Below the pieces are notes generated by a model, which saw only the letters and a program-made list of their open reading frames with translations, did no database searches and was not told the origin of the DNA. Below, piece after piece: positions 27,173-36,869 of a stretch of 64,000 bases of DNA. This DNA comes from Hyphomonas atlantica corrig. (lineage in GTDB: Bacteria > Pseudomonadota > Alphaproteobacteria > Caulobacterales > Hyphomonadaceae): positions 1-64,000 of the forward strand of contig NZ_AWFH01000006.1 in the NCBI RefSeq assembly GCF_000682715.1, in the 5' to 3' direction. The position numbers and the translations under genes are program-made. Numbering within the stretch: position 1 is the first letter of the stretch; each line of letters begins with the position of its first letter.

Positions 27173-27817
27173 GTGTCGGCCATATTCACTCCTACGGGAG
27201 ACAAAGAGTTCTTTACGCCGTTCGGCCCAATGATGGGCTTTGTGCGAATGCCACCTGCGCTGGTCGAGCATCTTAACGCTGCCATGAGCGACCAGTTGGA
27301 AGACCATTCCGCGAGCCTGGTCGGGAAGGTTCGTCAGGAACTTCGCTTTCCGAAACACCTAGTCGATGCGACTGCCGGCACTTTGGGGAACGCCCTGATC
27401 GAATATCATGTGCGTGCAAGCCGCCGCGGCAGTTTTGGCGACTACGACCATCGATCAAAACGATTTGAATTGAATGTCATGGCAGGCTGGTTCGTGCGTC
27501 AATACGCGCATGAGTACAATCCTCTCCACATCCATACCGGCTGCGCCTTGTCATGCGTGGGATATCTGAAGCTACCAGAGGGCATTGATGAGGAATGGGC
27601 AGAAGATGATCGCGACCATCACCCGACCCACGGGCACCTGCAATTCGCACACGGAACCGATACCCATTACTCGGTATCCAACTTCATGATCAGGCCACGT
27701 GTCGGGGATTTTTATATCTTCCCATCCTACATGTTTCACAGCGTCTATCCGTTCAAGACGCCGGGGGAGCGGCGGTCTTTCAGCATGAACCTTTCCGTGG
27801 AGGAATCCGAGACGTGA
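27173..27817 (+). CDS. putative 2OG-Fe(II) oxygenase family protein
   Basis: The 214-residue protein resembles the TIGR02466/PF13759 cupin-type oxygenases. The core has [20 protein letters not shown] with His119 and His121 in the metal-site position. [21 protein letters not shown] then carries the distal His, and [12 protein letters not shown] provides the 2-oxoglutarate Arg region. The insertion [19 protein letters not shown] is His/Asp-rich. The start is GTG at 27173 after GGGAG. Substrate unknown. It stands alone before the citE-like gene. Confidence 0.75.
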   Translation: MSAIFTPTGDKEFFTPFGPMMGFVRMPPALVEHLNAAMSDQLEDHSASLVGKVRQELRFPKHLVDATAGTLGNALIEYHVRASRRGSFGDYDHRSKRFELNVMAGWFVRQYAHEYNPLHIHTGCALSCVGYLKLPEGIDEEWAEDDRDHHPTHGHLQFAHGTDTHYSVSNFMIRPRVGDFYIFPSYMFHSVYPFKTPGERRSFSMNLSVEESET

Positions 27818-27881
27818 GCCTTTCTGGCTGATTGACGCGCTTTGCGCTGCCTCTATGTTGCGCCGCAACAAGGAGGAACGC

Positions 27882-28937
27882 ATGAGCACGAAAACCCCAA
27901 GAGACTTTTTCAAACCTCTCGCTATCGGCGCCCCCGCCCCGATGCGTGACCTGCCGGTCCGGCTGGAACGGATGATTCACTTCGTCCCGCCACATCTGGA
28001 CAAGGTGCGCGCCAAGGTACCGCAAATGGCGGCGGGTGTGGACGTCATGCTGGCCAATCTAGAAGACGCCATTCCAGCCGATGCCAAGGATGCGGCCCGC
28101 GCCGGCGCGATCGAAATGGCCTCCATGTATGACTGGCAGGGCAACGGCACCGGGTTCTGGAGCCGCGTAAATCCGCTCAACTCTCCCTGGTTTCAGGAAG
28201 ACGTCAGCGAACTCATCCTGAAAGCCGGGCATCAATTGGACGTCATTATGTTGCCAAAGGTCGAGGGGCCTTGGGATATTCATTTTGCGGACCAATACGT
28301 TGCCCAATTGGAAGCGAAAGCCGGCCTGACCCGCCCGATCCTGTTCCACGCAATCCTCGAGACAGCGCAGGGCATGGCCCGGGTCGAAGAGATCGCCTTG
28401 GCAAGCCCGCGCATGCAAGGCATCAGTCTCGGCCCGGCAGACCTAGCCGCCGATCGCAAGATGAAAACAACCCGAGTGGGCGGCGGACATCCATTCTATC
28501 GCGTCATCGACGATCCGAACGAAGACGGCAGCGCACGTGCCTCGGCCCAGCAAGACCCGTGGCACTATACGATTGCCCGTATGGTCGATGCATGCCGAAT
28601 GGCCGGCATCAACGCCTTTTACGGCCCGTTTGGCGACATTGCGGACTTGGACGCCTGTGAGCAACAATTCCGCAACGCCTTCCTGCTCGGCTGTTCCGGC
28701 ACATGGAGCCTGCACCCAAACCAGATCGCCATCGCGAAAAAGGTGTTCAGCCCGGACCCGAACGAAGTGAAGTTCGCCCGCAAGATCCTCGACGCCATGC
28801 CAGATGGCTCCGGCGTCGCCATGATCGATGGCAAGATGCAGGATGACGCGACCTGGAAACAGGCCAAGGTGATTTCAGACTTGGCCGACCTTGTCGCCAG
28901 CAAGGATCCCGACCTCGCGGCCGCCTACTCCGCGTAA
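27882..28937 (+). CDS. HpcH/HpaI aldolase/citrate lyase family (CitE/malyl-CoA lyase-like)
   Basis: Metal-dependent C-C lyase of 351 residues. It shows [14 protein letters not shown] (acidic metal ligand region), [38 protein letters not shown] and [12 protein letters not shown], all CitE/malyl-CoA lyase signatures. AAGGAGGAAC precedes the ATG at 27882. Candidate reactions are cleavage of L-malyl-CoA, beta-methylmalyl-CoA or citramalyl-CoA; the sequence alone does not decide. A malyl-CoA-type lyase would fit the acyl-CoA and PHB genes elsewhere in the window, but these are 20 kb away. Confidence 0.82.
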   Translation: MSTKTPRDFFKPLAIGAPAPMRDLPVRLERMIHFVPPHLDKVRAKVPQMAAGVDVMLANLEDAIPADAKDAARAGAIEMASMYDWQGNGTGFWSRVNPLNSPWFQEDVSELILKAGHQLDVIMLPKVEGPWDIHFADQYVAQLEAKAGLTRPILFHAILETAQGMARVEEIALASPRMQGISLGPADLAADRKMKTTRVGGGHPFYRVIDDPNEDGSARASAQQDPWHYTIARMVDACRMAGINAFYGPFGDIADLDACEQQFRNAFLLGCSGTWSLHPNQIAIAKKVFSPDPNEVKFARKILDAMPDGSGVAMIDGKMQDDATWKQAKVISDLADLVASKDPDLAAAYSA

Positions 28938-28996
28938 TTCTACTTCACCTGTCCCATTCGCATGCTAGGGTCACTCCAGAAAAGGGAGGACTCAGC

Positions 28997-29428
28997 ATGC
29001 GGAATTTGGTGCTCGCTCTGGCGGGAATGGGTTTGGCAGCGCTAAATGCTGCAGCGGACGAGGTTTGGTCGACCCCCATCGGCGACGTCGTCTACGAAGC
29101 GGACACGCCTGAGGGGTGGGCCGTTTGGTCCTATCCGGGTCTGGACGCGAGAGGCACTGTCTACCTGAAGGATCTCGCAGGCGTGTATGAAGAGCGCGGC
29201 GCATATGCAGGTATCTGGGTGGAACCGGAAAGCTCCGATATTGAGCTGTGCGACGTCGCCATCACAAATCCGGTGACGGGAGAGGCTCACTATAATTGGG
29301 GCCGAGTCGATCTCGTTTTTATTGAGCCAGACTTTCCCGGCGGCTGGGTCGCATTGCGTGGAAATTGCTTCAACCAACCGAGCGACTATCTGATCGGAAA
29401 ACCGGTCACTGGCAGTATAGAACAGTAA
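28997..29428 (+). CDS. secreted protein of unknown function
   Basis: A 143-residue protein with a signal peptide (MRNLVLALAGMGLAALNAAA) and a mature domain with two cysteines (IELCDVAI and RGNCFNQPS). These could form a disulfide. No family recognised. It precedes the NTF2-like gene by 12 bases and so shares a transcript with it and the acetyltransferase. Confidence 0.65.
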   Translation: MRNLVLALAGMGLAALNAAADEVWSTPIGDVVYEADTPEGWAVWSYPGLDARGTVYLKDLAGVYEERGAYAGIWVEPESSDIELCDVAITNPVTGEAHYNWGRVDLVFIEPDFPGGWVALRGNCFNQPSDYLIGKPVTGSIEQ

Positions 29429-29440
29429 GGAAACCCTCCG

Positions 29441-29869
29441 ATGGCCGAACACTTGATACCGATGACCGGGCATAGTTCAAACCTACAAGCATGGTTTGAC
29501 TGGATGAATGGCGATCATTCGCCTGAAGGACTGTCAGCACAGCTGGCTGATGACGTTGTTTTCAAGAGTCCTGTCGTTCACACTCCGCAAGCTGGCAAGC
29601 CTATTACAATGGCCTACCTGACAGCCGCAGGCGCGACGCTCGGTGGGGATACATTTCGCTACACGCGCGTGTTCGACTGCGGCGACAAGGCTGTTCTCGA
29701 GTTCGAATGCGAGATGGACGGAATTCTCGTAAACGGAGTCGACATGATCGAGTGGAACACGGACGGAAAGATCATGGACTTCAAAGTCATGGTCCGCCCC
29801 TTGAAAGGTATGCAGGCGGTACACGCCGCGATGGGGGCCATGCTGGAAAAGATGAAGCAAAGAGCTTAG
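29441..29869 (+). CDS. NTF2-like/SnoaL-like domain protein
   Basis: A 142-residue cone-fold protein. Features are LQAWFDWMNGDHSPEGLSAQ, LADDVVFKSPVVHTPQAGK and AVLEFECEMDGILVNGVDMI, then DGKIMDFKVMVRPLKGMQAV. This is the usual NTF2-like order with a ligand pocket. Such proteins may be isomerases, hydrolases or binding proteins; no catalytic pair can be assigned. The GNAT gene starts 14 bases downstream. Confidence 0.75.
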   Translation: MAEHLIPMTGHSSNLQAWFDWMNGDHSPEGLSAQLADDVVFKSPVVHTPQAGKPITMAYLTAAGATLGGDTFRYTRVFDCGDKAVLEFECEMDGILVNGVDMIEWNTDGKIMDFKVMVRPLKGMQAVHAAMGAMLEKMKQRA

Positions 29870-29883
29870 CCAAACAGGTTTCC

Positions 29884-30405
29884 ATGCATCTGCCCATCCT
29901 TTTCACAGACAGGTTGGTTCTACGCCCGCCGGAAATTCACCATTTCGAACCGTCCGCCACGATGTGGGCGTCCGAAAACGTCACCCGTCACATCGGTGGC
30001 AAACCCCGGTCCCGGCAGGAAGCCTGGTTCACAATCTGCCGCAATCGCGGCATGTGGGAATTGCTTGGCTATGGTTCCTGGGCAATTGAAGATCGAGAGA
30101 CAGGCGAGTTCGTTGGTGAAGGGGGGTTCGCTGATTTTGAGCGCGGCATGAACCCGAACCTTTCCGGCTGGCCCGAGGCCGGCTGGGTATTCATTGAGAA
30201 GGCTTGGGGCAAAGGCTACGCAAGCGAAGCTGTCGGCGCGATGCATGAATGGCTTGATCAGAACAAGCCCGGACAGAGCGTTTGCATTATTGATCCTGGC
30301 AACGCCGGTTCGATTCGTGTTGCGGAGAAATGTGGATACAAGTTCTGGCGAGCGTCAGAATACCGCGGGACATCTGTCAACGTGTACAGAAGAAATTTGG
30401 CTTAG
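29884..30405 (+). CDS. GNAT family N-acetyltransferase (RimJ/RimL type)
   Basis: A 173-residue acetyltransferase. It starts with LFTDRLVLRPPEIHHF. The GNAT fold includes WAIEDRETGEFVGEGGFADF, WVFIEKAWGKGYASEAVGAM (acetyl-CoA pyrophosphate loop) and DPGNAGSIRVAEKCGYKFW (motif B). The N-terminal TDRLVLRP is typical of RimJ/RimL-like enzymes that modify protein N-termini or small amines. The start Met at 29884 lies just after the NTF2-like gene. Its stop overlaps the convergent GGDEF-EAL gene in TTAG. Confidence 0.85.
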   Translation: MHLPILFTDRLVLRPPEIHHFEPSATMWASENVTRHIGGKPRSRQEAWFTICRNRGMWELLGYGSWAIEDRETGEFVGEGGFADFERGMNPNLSGWPEAGWVFIEKAWGKGYASEAVGAMHEWLDQNKPGQSVCIIDPGNAGSIRVAEKCGYKFWRASEYRGTSVNVYRRNLA

Positions 30406-32153
30406 CTGACTTTTTGGCGCGGGGACTGACTGTTACTGGTCCAGCCCCGGATGAAATCCATGAATGCTTCATGCGGAAGTCCTGAACTGTACAGGAAACC
30501 CTGCGCCATCGAACATCCTCGGCGCCGCAGGAAATCGGCCTGCCGTTCTGTTTCGACGCCTTCAGCGACGGTCTTCAGCCCAAGTGTCTCTGCCATCGCA
30601 AGGATCATCTCGATGATCGCTGGAGCCTGCTCATCGGATTCAAGTGCCGAAACAAATTGACGGTCAATCTTGAATACGTCGAAGGGCAGTTGCGTAAGGA
30701 TGGACAGGTTTGAGTGGCCGGTCCCGAAATCATCAATTGCCAGCTTGGTACCCAGACTGCGAAGTGGACGCATAACCCGCGCCACCTTTTCCGGCTCGGA
30801 CACGGCCATGCTTTCAGTAATCTCAAGTTCCAGCCGGTTCGGCGGCAAACCGGTACGTTTGAGAATGGATAGTACTGTTTCGGTCAGATCCGTCGCCTGG
30901 AACTGGCGCGGCGACACATTCACCGCAACAGTGGCATTGAACCCTTCCTGCATCCATATCCGGGCCGACTCGCACGCAGCTTCAAGAACCTGTTCACCGA
31001 TCTGCGTAACGAGTCCCGTTTCCTCTGCGAGCGGAATAAAGGTATTCGGCGATATGATTTTGCCATTCGGACGAATCCAGCGCGCAAGCGCTTCGGCGCC
31101 GACAACCTGACCCGTCATGAAGTCGATCTTTGGCTGGAAGTGCGTCTTGAACTCCCGATTTGCCACCGCGTCGCGAAGCTCTGCCTCAAGCATGTACTTG
31201 CCACGCGCCACTCGGTTGAGACGTGGAGAAAAGTAACGAAATCCCGACCCGGTATCACTGCGGACCTGACGTAGCGCCAGTTCAGCGTGCCGGAATAGTT
31301 TGTGCACAGTGTCGGCATCTTCGGGCGCAATCACAATGCCACCTGATATGCCAAGCGTGACAGACTGCCCCGCCACTACGAAAGGCTCCGCGAACGCCAA
31401 GCGAATTGCGCGCGCTATGTTGGACACATAATCCCTGCTGACTGCGCAAGGCAAATAGAGTGCAAAACTATCGGCCTGCATCGCGGCCAGCATCGAATCT
31501 TTCAGCCCATTCCGAACGGGCCCCTCAAGCGAGGCCAACGCAGCAGACATGCGCTCGCCACACGTCTTCAAAAGCGCTTCGCTTGCCAACGCTCCGAGAC
31601 GTTCGGATGAACGTGTAAAATTGTCCAGATCCAGTACGATCAGCGCCGCAGGGGTTTCATACTTCGCGCGAGGCAGCGTCTTGTGTATGTGTTCTTCCAG
31701 CGCAATCAGGTTTGGCATACCGGTGCGCGGGTCTTCATATGCAGTCTGGCGCAGCGCTTCGTTATCCCGGCGGAGTTTTCCAACAGAGCGGATCACAACC
31801 GAGCGCAGTCGACGCAACTCAACAAAAGACACGTTGGACAAGCGCGCAGTGGAGTCTGATTGAGCGACCTCAAGATACCGCGTGAAGTTGACCAGGACGT
31901 TCTGGAATTCCCGAGCGAAAAACCATGCGGTTACAGCAGCAACAGCGGACGATGCCGACAACAACACAAAGATTGCCCAGAGAGGAAGGGACATGTCTGT
32001 CCAGGCCTTGCCTTCGATAAGCGCGCCATACGCCTGTTCGATTGCCCAGACTCCGACAAAGATGATGACTGTTGCAATTGCTGCAGACCAAGCCGCAAAC
32101 CCCGGAATGGTCATACGGCCCAGAAGTCTCGAGATGAAACTCTGTTTGTCCAC
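30402..32153 (-). CDS. GGDEF-EAL protein with degenerate GGDEF, predicted c-di-GMP phosphodiesterase
   Basis: Membrane-bound signalling protein of 583 residues. Two N-terminal spans (about 18-38 and 55-75) are followed by a GGDEF-like domain (ANLIALEEHIH... region, about 130-310) and an EAL domain (about 330-575). The GGDEF signature is replaced by QADSF in MLAAMQADSFALYL, so cyclase activity is unlikely. The EAL residues are all present: GAEALARW, NVSPRQF, LELEITES, LAIDDFGTGHSN, DVFKIDRQFV, VAEGVET. It is therefore predicted to hydrolyse c-di-GMP. It stands alone, divergent from hisB. Confidence 0.9.
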   Translation of the reverse strand: MDKQSFISRLLGRMTIPGFAAWSAAIATVIIFVGVWAIEQAYGALIEGKAWTDMSLPLWAIFVLLSASSAVAAVTAWFFAREFQNVLVNFTRYLEVAQSDSTARLSNVSFVELRRLRSVVIRSVGKLRRDNEALRQTAYEDPRTGMPNLIALEEHIHKTLPRAKYETPAALIVLDLDNFTRSSERLGALASEALLKTCGERMSAALASLEGPVRNGLKDSMLAAMQADSFALYLPCAVSRDYVSNIARAIRLAFAEPFVVAGQSVTLGISGGIVIAPEDADTVHKLFRHAELALRQVRSDTGSGFRYFSPRLNRVARGKYMLEAELRDAVANREFKTHFQPKIDFMTGQVVGAEALARWIRPNGKIISPNTFIPLAEETGLVTQIGEQVLEAACESARIWMQEGFNATVAVNVSPRQFQATDLTETVLSILKRTGLPPNRLELEITESMAVSEPEKVARVMRPLRSLGTKLAIDDFGTGHSNLSILTQLPFDVFKIDRQFVSALESDEQAPAIIEMILAMAETLGLKTVAEGVETERQADFLRRRGCSMAQGFLYSSGLPHEAFMDFIRGWTSNSQSPRQKVS

Positions 32154-32276
32154 GCTTAGAACGTCCTTACCACGTCACCACATTTGTGTGCGGTAACCAT
32201 GTTTCCGGAATATGTTTAGGAATCAGTGAACAAAACGCGCTAGCTGTAGCGCTTCCAACGCACTATATGGGCCAGC

Positions 32277-32873
32277 ATGACTACGAACCGCACTGCTACA
32301 GTTACCCGAACCACCAAGGAAACCGACATTTCGGTTACCGTCGATCTGGATGGGACGGGAAAGTCTGACATCGAAACCGGCATCGGTTTCTTCGATCACA
32401 TGCTGGAAGCATTTTCCAAGCATTCAGCGATCGACCTGACGGTTCGCTGCAAGGGCGACCTGCACATCGACATGCACCACAGCGTCGAGGATACGGGCAT
32501 TGTTATCGGTCAGGCCATCATGAAGGCGCTGGGCGATTTCGCCGGCATCACCCGGTTTGGCCATGCCTATGTGCCAATGGACGAAACGCTTTCCCGCACC
32601 TCTCTGGACCTTTGCAAGAGGCCTTATCTGGTGTGGAAAGTGCACTTCAGCCGCGACAAGATCGGCGAAATGGATACCGAACTCTTCAAGGAGTTCTTCC
32701 ACGCCCTGGCTGGCAATGGCGGCATGTGCCTGCACGTGGAGAACCTCTACGGCGAGAATTGCCACCACATTGCAGAATCCTGCTTCAAGGCTACTGCCCG
32801 GGCGCTGCGTGCGGCCATTGCGGAGGACCCGAAGCTCGGCGGCAAACCAGCCAGCACCAAAGGCAGCCTCTAA
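32277..32873 (+). CDS. hisB: imidazoleglycerol-phosphate dehydratase
   Basis: Sixth step of histidine synthesis, Mn-dependent; 198 residues, monofunctional. It has the paired internal repeats with metal ligands: [16 protein letters not shown] and [11 protein letters not shown], then [14 protein letters not shown] and [17 protein letters not shown]. First of the histidine genes in the window; an inverted repeat GCGCTA-GCTG-TAGCGC lies 25 bases before the start. The next his gene is 2.2 kb away because two minus-strand genes intervene. The stop overlaps the methyltransferase gene in CTAA. Confidence 0.97.
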   Translation: MTTNRTATVTRTTKETDISVTVDLDGTGKSDIETGIGFFDHMLEAFSKHSAIDLTVRCKGDLHIDMHHSVEDTGIVIGQAIMKALGDFAGITRFGHAYVPMDETLSRTSLDLCKRPYLVWKVHFSRDKIGEMDTELFKEFFHALAGNGGMCLHVENLYGENCHHIAESCFKATARALRAAIAEDPKLGGKPASTKGSL

Positions 32874-33457
32874 CCTCCCTTCCCCGTGGCCAGTAAAACG
32901 CTCCGCCCCATCACTTCGGGGTCTTCCGGCGTGAAAGCGATGTCTTTGAAGCCAAGCGCTTCCAGCTGCCTGCGATACTCTTCAGGGTCAAGACTGGCAT
33001 GGTACACGGCTTCACCGCCAACCATGCCTGTTACTTCGCCGCCTCCAGGCCCGACTGTCAGCAGCAGCGCGCCGCCGGGCCGGACCAGCCTGCCGAGTAT
33101 CGGCAGCAGCTGCAGCTGTTCATCCTGGCTGAGGTGTAAGAAGGCGTCCCAGCTGACGATTCCATCAAAATTACCCACCAGATCAAGGGCCCGCATATCT
33201 TGCACCTGCCAATTGCCTGACGGGGCATGTTCGCGGGCCAGCGCGATCATGGCGCCAGAATAGTCAACGCCTGTAAGATCACAGCCCTGGGCCAGAAGAA
33301 ATGCCCCAAGCGGGACACCTGATCCGCAGCCAAGATCCAACACCCGGGGCCGCAGGGGAAGCGAGGCAAGAAAGGGGTCGAGCCATTTACGCTCATTCAG
33401 GTCGCGCATCCGGTGGCGATGCCAGACACCAGCTTGGCGCTCATAGACTCCCTGCAT
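32870..33457 (-). CDS. class I SAM-dependent methyltransferase
   Basis: A 195-residue methyltransferase with motif [14 protein letters not shown] at residues 39-51 and [18 protein letters not shown] (acidic residue binding ribose). [15 protein letters not shown] and [19 protein letters not shown] follow. Substrate not predictable; the small Rossmann domain with no clear insertion suggests a small-molecule or lipid acceptor. It lies convergent with hisB and separates it from hisH. Confidence 0.85.
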   Translation of the reverse strand: MQGVYERQAGVWHRHRMRDLNERKWLDPFLASLPLRPRVLDLGCGSGVPLGAFLLAQGCDLTGVDYSGAMIALAREHAPSGNWQVQDMRALDLVGNFDGIVSWDAFLHLSQDEQLQLLPILGRLVRPGGALLLTVGPGGGEVTGMVGGEAVYHASLDPEEYRRQLEALGFKDIAFTPEDPEVMGRSVLLATGKGG

Positions 33458-33515
33458 ATCGCGGCGGATAGCAGAGAGGTCAGAAGCGTCAGGCCGGTGT
33501 GTCAGGATTCAGGTC

Positions 33516-34952
33516 CTATTTGCGATAGTCGAGCGGTGGGTCACGATCGCCGAGCAGGGATTTGTATTCGTAGTCCGGACCACGGGCTTCATCGAATTCT
33601 GTGCGCGCCTTTTTCCGCAAATCTTCATTCGTGAACAACTCGACAGCGGCGAGCGTGATCGTCTCGGCGGCAACTTGCGTCCCCTTGTGGCCGATAGATG
33701 TGCCACTGGCCGCAACAGCCTGCCAAGAATGCGCAGGTGTTCCCGGCACCCAGGTTGCTGTGCGCAGTCCGACGGTTGGCACTGCATAAGACACATCCCC
33801 CACATCCGTTGAGCCATAGCCAAGCGACACTTCGAAGGGCTGTACTTCCGAGGCTGATGACAGTGGCAACGATTGGTTGGCGAGCGTTGTGGAGATGGTC
33901 TCGGCGAATTCCAGTTCAGCCTCTGTATATTCCACGCCGCCCACGATGCGAAGCTTCTCGTCCATCAGAAGCGCCAGCGTTTCGTTCACGAGCAGTGGGT
34001 TGTTGCCGTGGATGACTTCCCACTCCACTTCAGTTCCGGTTCCCTGTGCCGCGCCCCGCGCAGCGTTTTCCAGACGCGACCAGATCGCTTCAACGCCGTC
34101 TGGGGAGGGATGGCGGACATAGTAGAACACTTCCGCAAAGTCCGGCACGACATTGGGGGCCGAACCGCCAGAGGTGATGACGTAATGCATCCGCGCATCC
34201 TGCGGGATGTGCTCGTGCATCATGTTGGCCATCATATTCATCGCTTCAACGCCATCCAGCGCGGACCGCCCCTGTTCCGGAGCGCCAGCCGCATGGGCAG
34301 AGATTCCGGAAAAGCGGAACTTCGCAGACCGGTTCGCCAGCGTCGTGTTGGCCGCGGCAGAGTTGCGATCCCCCGGATGCCAGTGAATGGCGATGTCGAC
34401 ATCTTCGAACAGGCCCGCGCGGACCATGTAGACCTTGCCGGAGCCGCCCTCCTCGGCCGGTGTGCCATAGACGCGGATACGGCCCGGTGTCCCGCTCTCT
34501 TCCAGCCAGTTCCGAATGGCGATGGCCGCCGAGACAGACCCCGCCCCGAACAGATTGTGCCCGCAGGCGTGACCGGCGAGCTTACCATTGACACCTTTGC
34601 GCGTTGGCAGGGCCGACTGGTTGATACCTGGCAGCGCGTCCATTTCGGCCAGCAGCGCGATGACCGGACCACCAGAGCCGTATTCGGCCACGAAGGCTGT
34701 CGGAATATCTGCCACGCCTGGCGTTACAGTGAAGCCTGCATCTGCAAGGGTTTCCTGAAGCAGGGTGGAAGACTTCTCTTCCTGATAGCCAAGCTCTGCC
34801 CAGTCCCACAGGCTGTCCGACAAGTACGCCGTCAACTCGGCCTGGCTGCGCGCTTCGTCCAGCGCAGCGCTCTCGGCCGCGTCGGGCCAGGCAGGGGTGG
34901 CGGCGCAGGCGGCCAGCAGACAGGCGGTAAACGCGGGCAGGATGGATCGCAT
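33516..34952 (-). CDS. M20-family amidohydrolase lipoprotein
   Basis: Zinc amidohydrolase/peptidase of the AbgB/M20D type, 478 residues, with an N-terminal lipobox (CLLAACAATP, Cys near residue 16), so probably anchored in the envelope. Conserved metal-site stretches are ALLAEMDALPGI, GHACGHNLFGAGSVSAAI and YGTPAEEGGSGK (catalytic Glu pair). Next come IHWHPGDRNSAA, and SLGYGSTDVGDVSYAVPT near the C-terminus. The chosen Met at 34952 has GGAG upstream; more distal starts are possible. It opens on the minus strand between hisB and hisH. It likely hydrolyses N-acyl or aminobenzoyl amides. Confidence 0.87.
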   Translation of the reverse strand: MRSILPAFTACLLAACAATPAWPDAAESAALDEARSQAELTAYLSDSLWDWAELGYQEEKSSTLLQETLADAGFTVTPGVADIPTAFVAEYGSGGPVIALLAEMDALPGINQSALPTRKGVNGKLAGHACGHNLFGAGSVSAAIAIRNWLEESGTPGRIRVYGTPAEEGGSGKVYMVRAGLFEDVDIAIHWHPGDRNSAAANTTLANRSAKFRFSGISAHAAGAPEQGRSALDGVEAMNMMANMMHEHIPQDARMHYVITSGGSAPNVVPDFAEVFYYVRHPSPDGVEAIWSRLENAARGAAQGTGTEVEWEVIHGNNPLLVNETLALLMDEKLRIVGGVEYTEAELEFAETISTTLANQSLPLSSASEVQPFEVSLGYGSTDVGDVSYAVPTVGLRTATWVPGTPAHSWQAVAASGTSIGHKGTQVAAETITLAAVELFTNEDLRKKARTEFDEARGPDYEYKSLLGDRDPPLDYRK

Positions 34953-35065
34953 GAGCAAGCTCCGTGAAATTGGCATGATGCGCCCGAGCTTGCGGCACCT
35001 TGCCCCTGGGCGCAAGGGTGGCTGGCCCCTTCCCTCACGGCCCCGGCAAGGCTAAGAGCGCGGCC

Positions 35066-35713
35066 ATGAGCCTTGTTGCCCTCATCGATTACGGATCCGG
35101 AAACCTGCACTCCGCCGGCAGGGCGCTGCGGGAAGCGGCGCGCCTTGGCGAGACCGGCCACGAGATCCGCATCACGAACCGCGCCGAAGACATTCTGGCG
35201 GCAGAACGTGTGGTGCTGCCGGGCGTGGGTCATTTCGCAGATTGCGCCGCGGGCCTGCGGGCCCAGACCGGCGTGGTTGAGGCACTGGAGACGGCCTGCC
35301 TGAAGGGCGGCAAGCCCTTCCTCGGCATCTGTGTTGGCATGCAGCTTTTGGCCGAGACGGGCCGTGAAGACGGCGCGACGCCGGGCCTCGGCTGGATCGC
35401 CGGGGAGGTTGCACGCATCCAGCCGGGCGACGCCTTTCGCGTGCCGCACATGGGCTGGAACGAGCTGTCCCTGCGCGGCGCGCCGCATCCGGTCCTGTCA
35501 GGTCTGGGCGCTGAGCCGCACGTCTATTTCACGCATTCCTACGCCTTCACGACAGCCGACCCCGCCGATATGGCCGCCACGGCGAGCTATGGCGCAGAGG
35601 CGATCACCGCAGCGGTGGCGCGGGCCAATCTGTTCGGCACGCAATTCCACCCCGAAAAGTCGCAAGCCCTTGGCCTGCGCATCCTGTCCAATTTCCTGAG
35701 CTGGGACCCATGA
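35066..35713 (+). CDS. hisH: imidazole glycerol phosphate synthase subunit HisH
   Basis: Glutamine amidotransferase that supplies ammonia to HisF; 215 residues. Triad residues are visible: the nucleophile Cys in [13 protein letters not shown] near residue 85, and His and Glu in [11 protein letters not shown] near residue 195. [16 protein letters not shown] opens the protein and [12 protein letters not shown] is the oxyanion region. hisA follows 91 bases later, with a palindromic repeat between them. Confidence 0.97.
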   Translation: MSLVALIDYGSGNLHSAGRALREAARLGETGHEIRITNRAEDILAAERVVLPGVGHFADCAAGLRAQTGVVEALETACLKGGKPFLGICVGMQLLAETGREDGATPGLGWIAGEVARIQPGDAFRVPHMGWNELSLRGAPHPVLSGLGAEPHVYFTHSYAFTTADPADMAATASYGAEAITAAVARANLFGTQFHPEKSQALGLRILSNFLSWDP

Positions 35714-35717
35714 ACCG

Positions 35718-35790
35718 GCTCACCCTGAGCGAAGTCGAAGGGCGAGCCTCTCCCAGCCCGCGCTCTCCTTCGACTTCGCTCAGGATGAGC
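35718..35790. repeat. palindromic repeat between hisH and hisA
   Basis: Perfect 18-bp inverted arms (CCTGAGCGAAGTCGAAGG at 35724-35741 and its complement at 35767-35784) with a 25-base loop. Five further paired bases lie beyond one mismatch on each side. This core is a common intergenic repeat in alphaproteobacteria. It may form a strong hairpin in the hisH-hisA mRNA. Confidence 0.88.
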
Positions 35791-35804
35791 GCCAAGGAGC
35801 GACT

Positions 35805-36527
35805 ATGAGTTTTACCCTGTACCCCGCGATCGATTTGAAAGACGGCCAGTGCGTGCGCCTGCTGCGCGGCGAGATGGACAAGGCGACCGTCTTCTCTGAC
35901 AGCCCGGCTGACCAGGCCCGCGCCTTTCGCGAGGCGGGGTTCACGCATCTTCACGTGGTGGATCTGAACGGCGCCTTTGAAGGCAAGGCCGTGAACCGCG
36001 CCGCTGTGGAGGCGATCCTGAGCGCGACCGATGCGCCGGTGCAGCTTGGCGGCGGCATCCGCACCCGCGCGCAGATCGATGCCTGGCTGGAGGCCGGCAT
36101 CTCCCGCGTCATCCTGGGCACGGCGGCGCTGCGCGATCCGGAGCTTGTGAAAGAGGCCGCCCGCGCCCTGCCCGGCAAGATCGTGGTCGGCATCGACGCG
36201 AAGGATGGCATGGTCGCCGTAGAAGGCTGGGCCGAGACCAGCGACATGAGGGCGACCGAACTGGCCAAGGCCTTTGAAGGCTGCGGCGTCGCGGCCATCG
36301 TCGCCACAGACATTGGCCGCGACGGGCTGAAAACCGGCGTCAATGTTCCGTTCACGGCAGAGCTTGCCAACTCCGTCAGCATTCCAATCATCGCCTCCGG
36401 CGGTGTCGCCAGCACGGACGACATCCGCGCCCTGATCGCCGCCGATGCCCCGATCGCGGGGTCGATCCTGGGCCGCGCGCTCTATGACGGGGACATTGTG
36501 GCGGCGGAGGTTATTGATGTTGTTTAG
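35805..36527 (+). CDS. hisA: ProFAR isomerase HisA
   Basis: Amadori rearrangement enzyme of histidine synthesis, a (beta/alpha)8 barrel; 240 residues. [17 protein letters not shown] carries the N-terminal catalytic Asp, [17 protein letters not shown] the second one, and [13 protein letters not shown] and IASGGVAST the phosphate sites. CAAGGAGCGACT precedes the ATG. The downstream 4.9 kb before hisF is occupied by unrelated and partly foreign-looking DNA. Confidence 0.97.
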   Translation: MSFTLYPAIDLKDGQCVRLLRGEMDKATVFSDSPADQARAFREAGFTHLHVVDLNGAFEGKAVNRAAVEAILSATDAPVQLGGGIRTRAQIDAWLEAGISRVILGTAALRDPELVKEAARALPGKIVVGIDAKDGMVAVEGWAETSDMRATELAKAFEGCGVAAIVATDIGRDGLKTGVNVPFTAELANSVSIPIIASGGVASTDDIRALIAADAPIAGSILGRALYDGDIVAAEVIDVV

Positions 36528-36662
36528 TTCATCATATTGATTTGGGTTTGCGCGCCAGCGCCATGTTTCGCTTGAACGACAGCGGGCACGTTATTGCCTC
36601 CGCTAACCATTCAAGGCAGCGTCGCGAAACGTCGATCACGTCCCGCGCCGCTACGATTGAAT

Positions 36663-36869
36663 TTACGTCGTATGACAAGCTTTGCAGCAATAGTAGCACC
36701 CATTCGACTGAATGTACTTTTTCTTGGCTTCAAGAACCGCTGGTCCACAACTTGCGAATTCTCCCAAGTATGTCCGGTTGTACATTTCGGGCATCCTGCT
36801 GCAGCCGGTTACATGTACTTCGTGGTCCCCATTCAGTTGGGCGCGGTCATTCACATAGTAACTAGACAT
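36663..36869 (-). CDS. small Cys/His-rich protein
   Basis: A 68-residue minus-strand frame with strong protein character. It begins MSSYYVNDRAQLNGDHEVH. His16, His19, Cys23, Cys41, Cys58, Cys61, Cys62, Cys65 and His66 could bind zinc, the last five in GCYYCCKACH. I recall similar short proteins, opening YYVN..AQ.NGDHEVH and ending with a CxxCxxxCH-like tail, as conserved hypotheticals; this is memory and not a search. GGAGAC lies 5 bases upstream of the ATG. The DNA here is clearly more AT-rich than its surroundings, suggesting acquisition. Overlapping plus-strand frames look like shadows. Function unknown. Confidence 0.68.
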   Translation of the reverse strand: MSSYYVNDRAQLNGDHEVHVTGCSRMPEMYNRTYLGEFASCGPAVLEAKKKYIQSNGCYYCCKACHTT

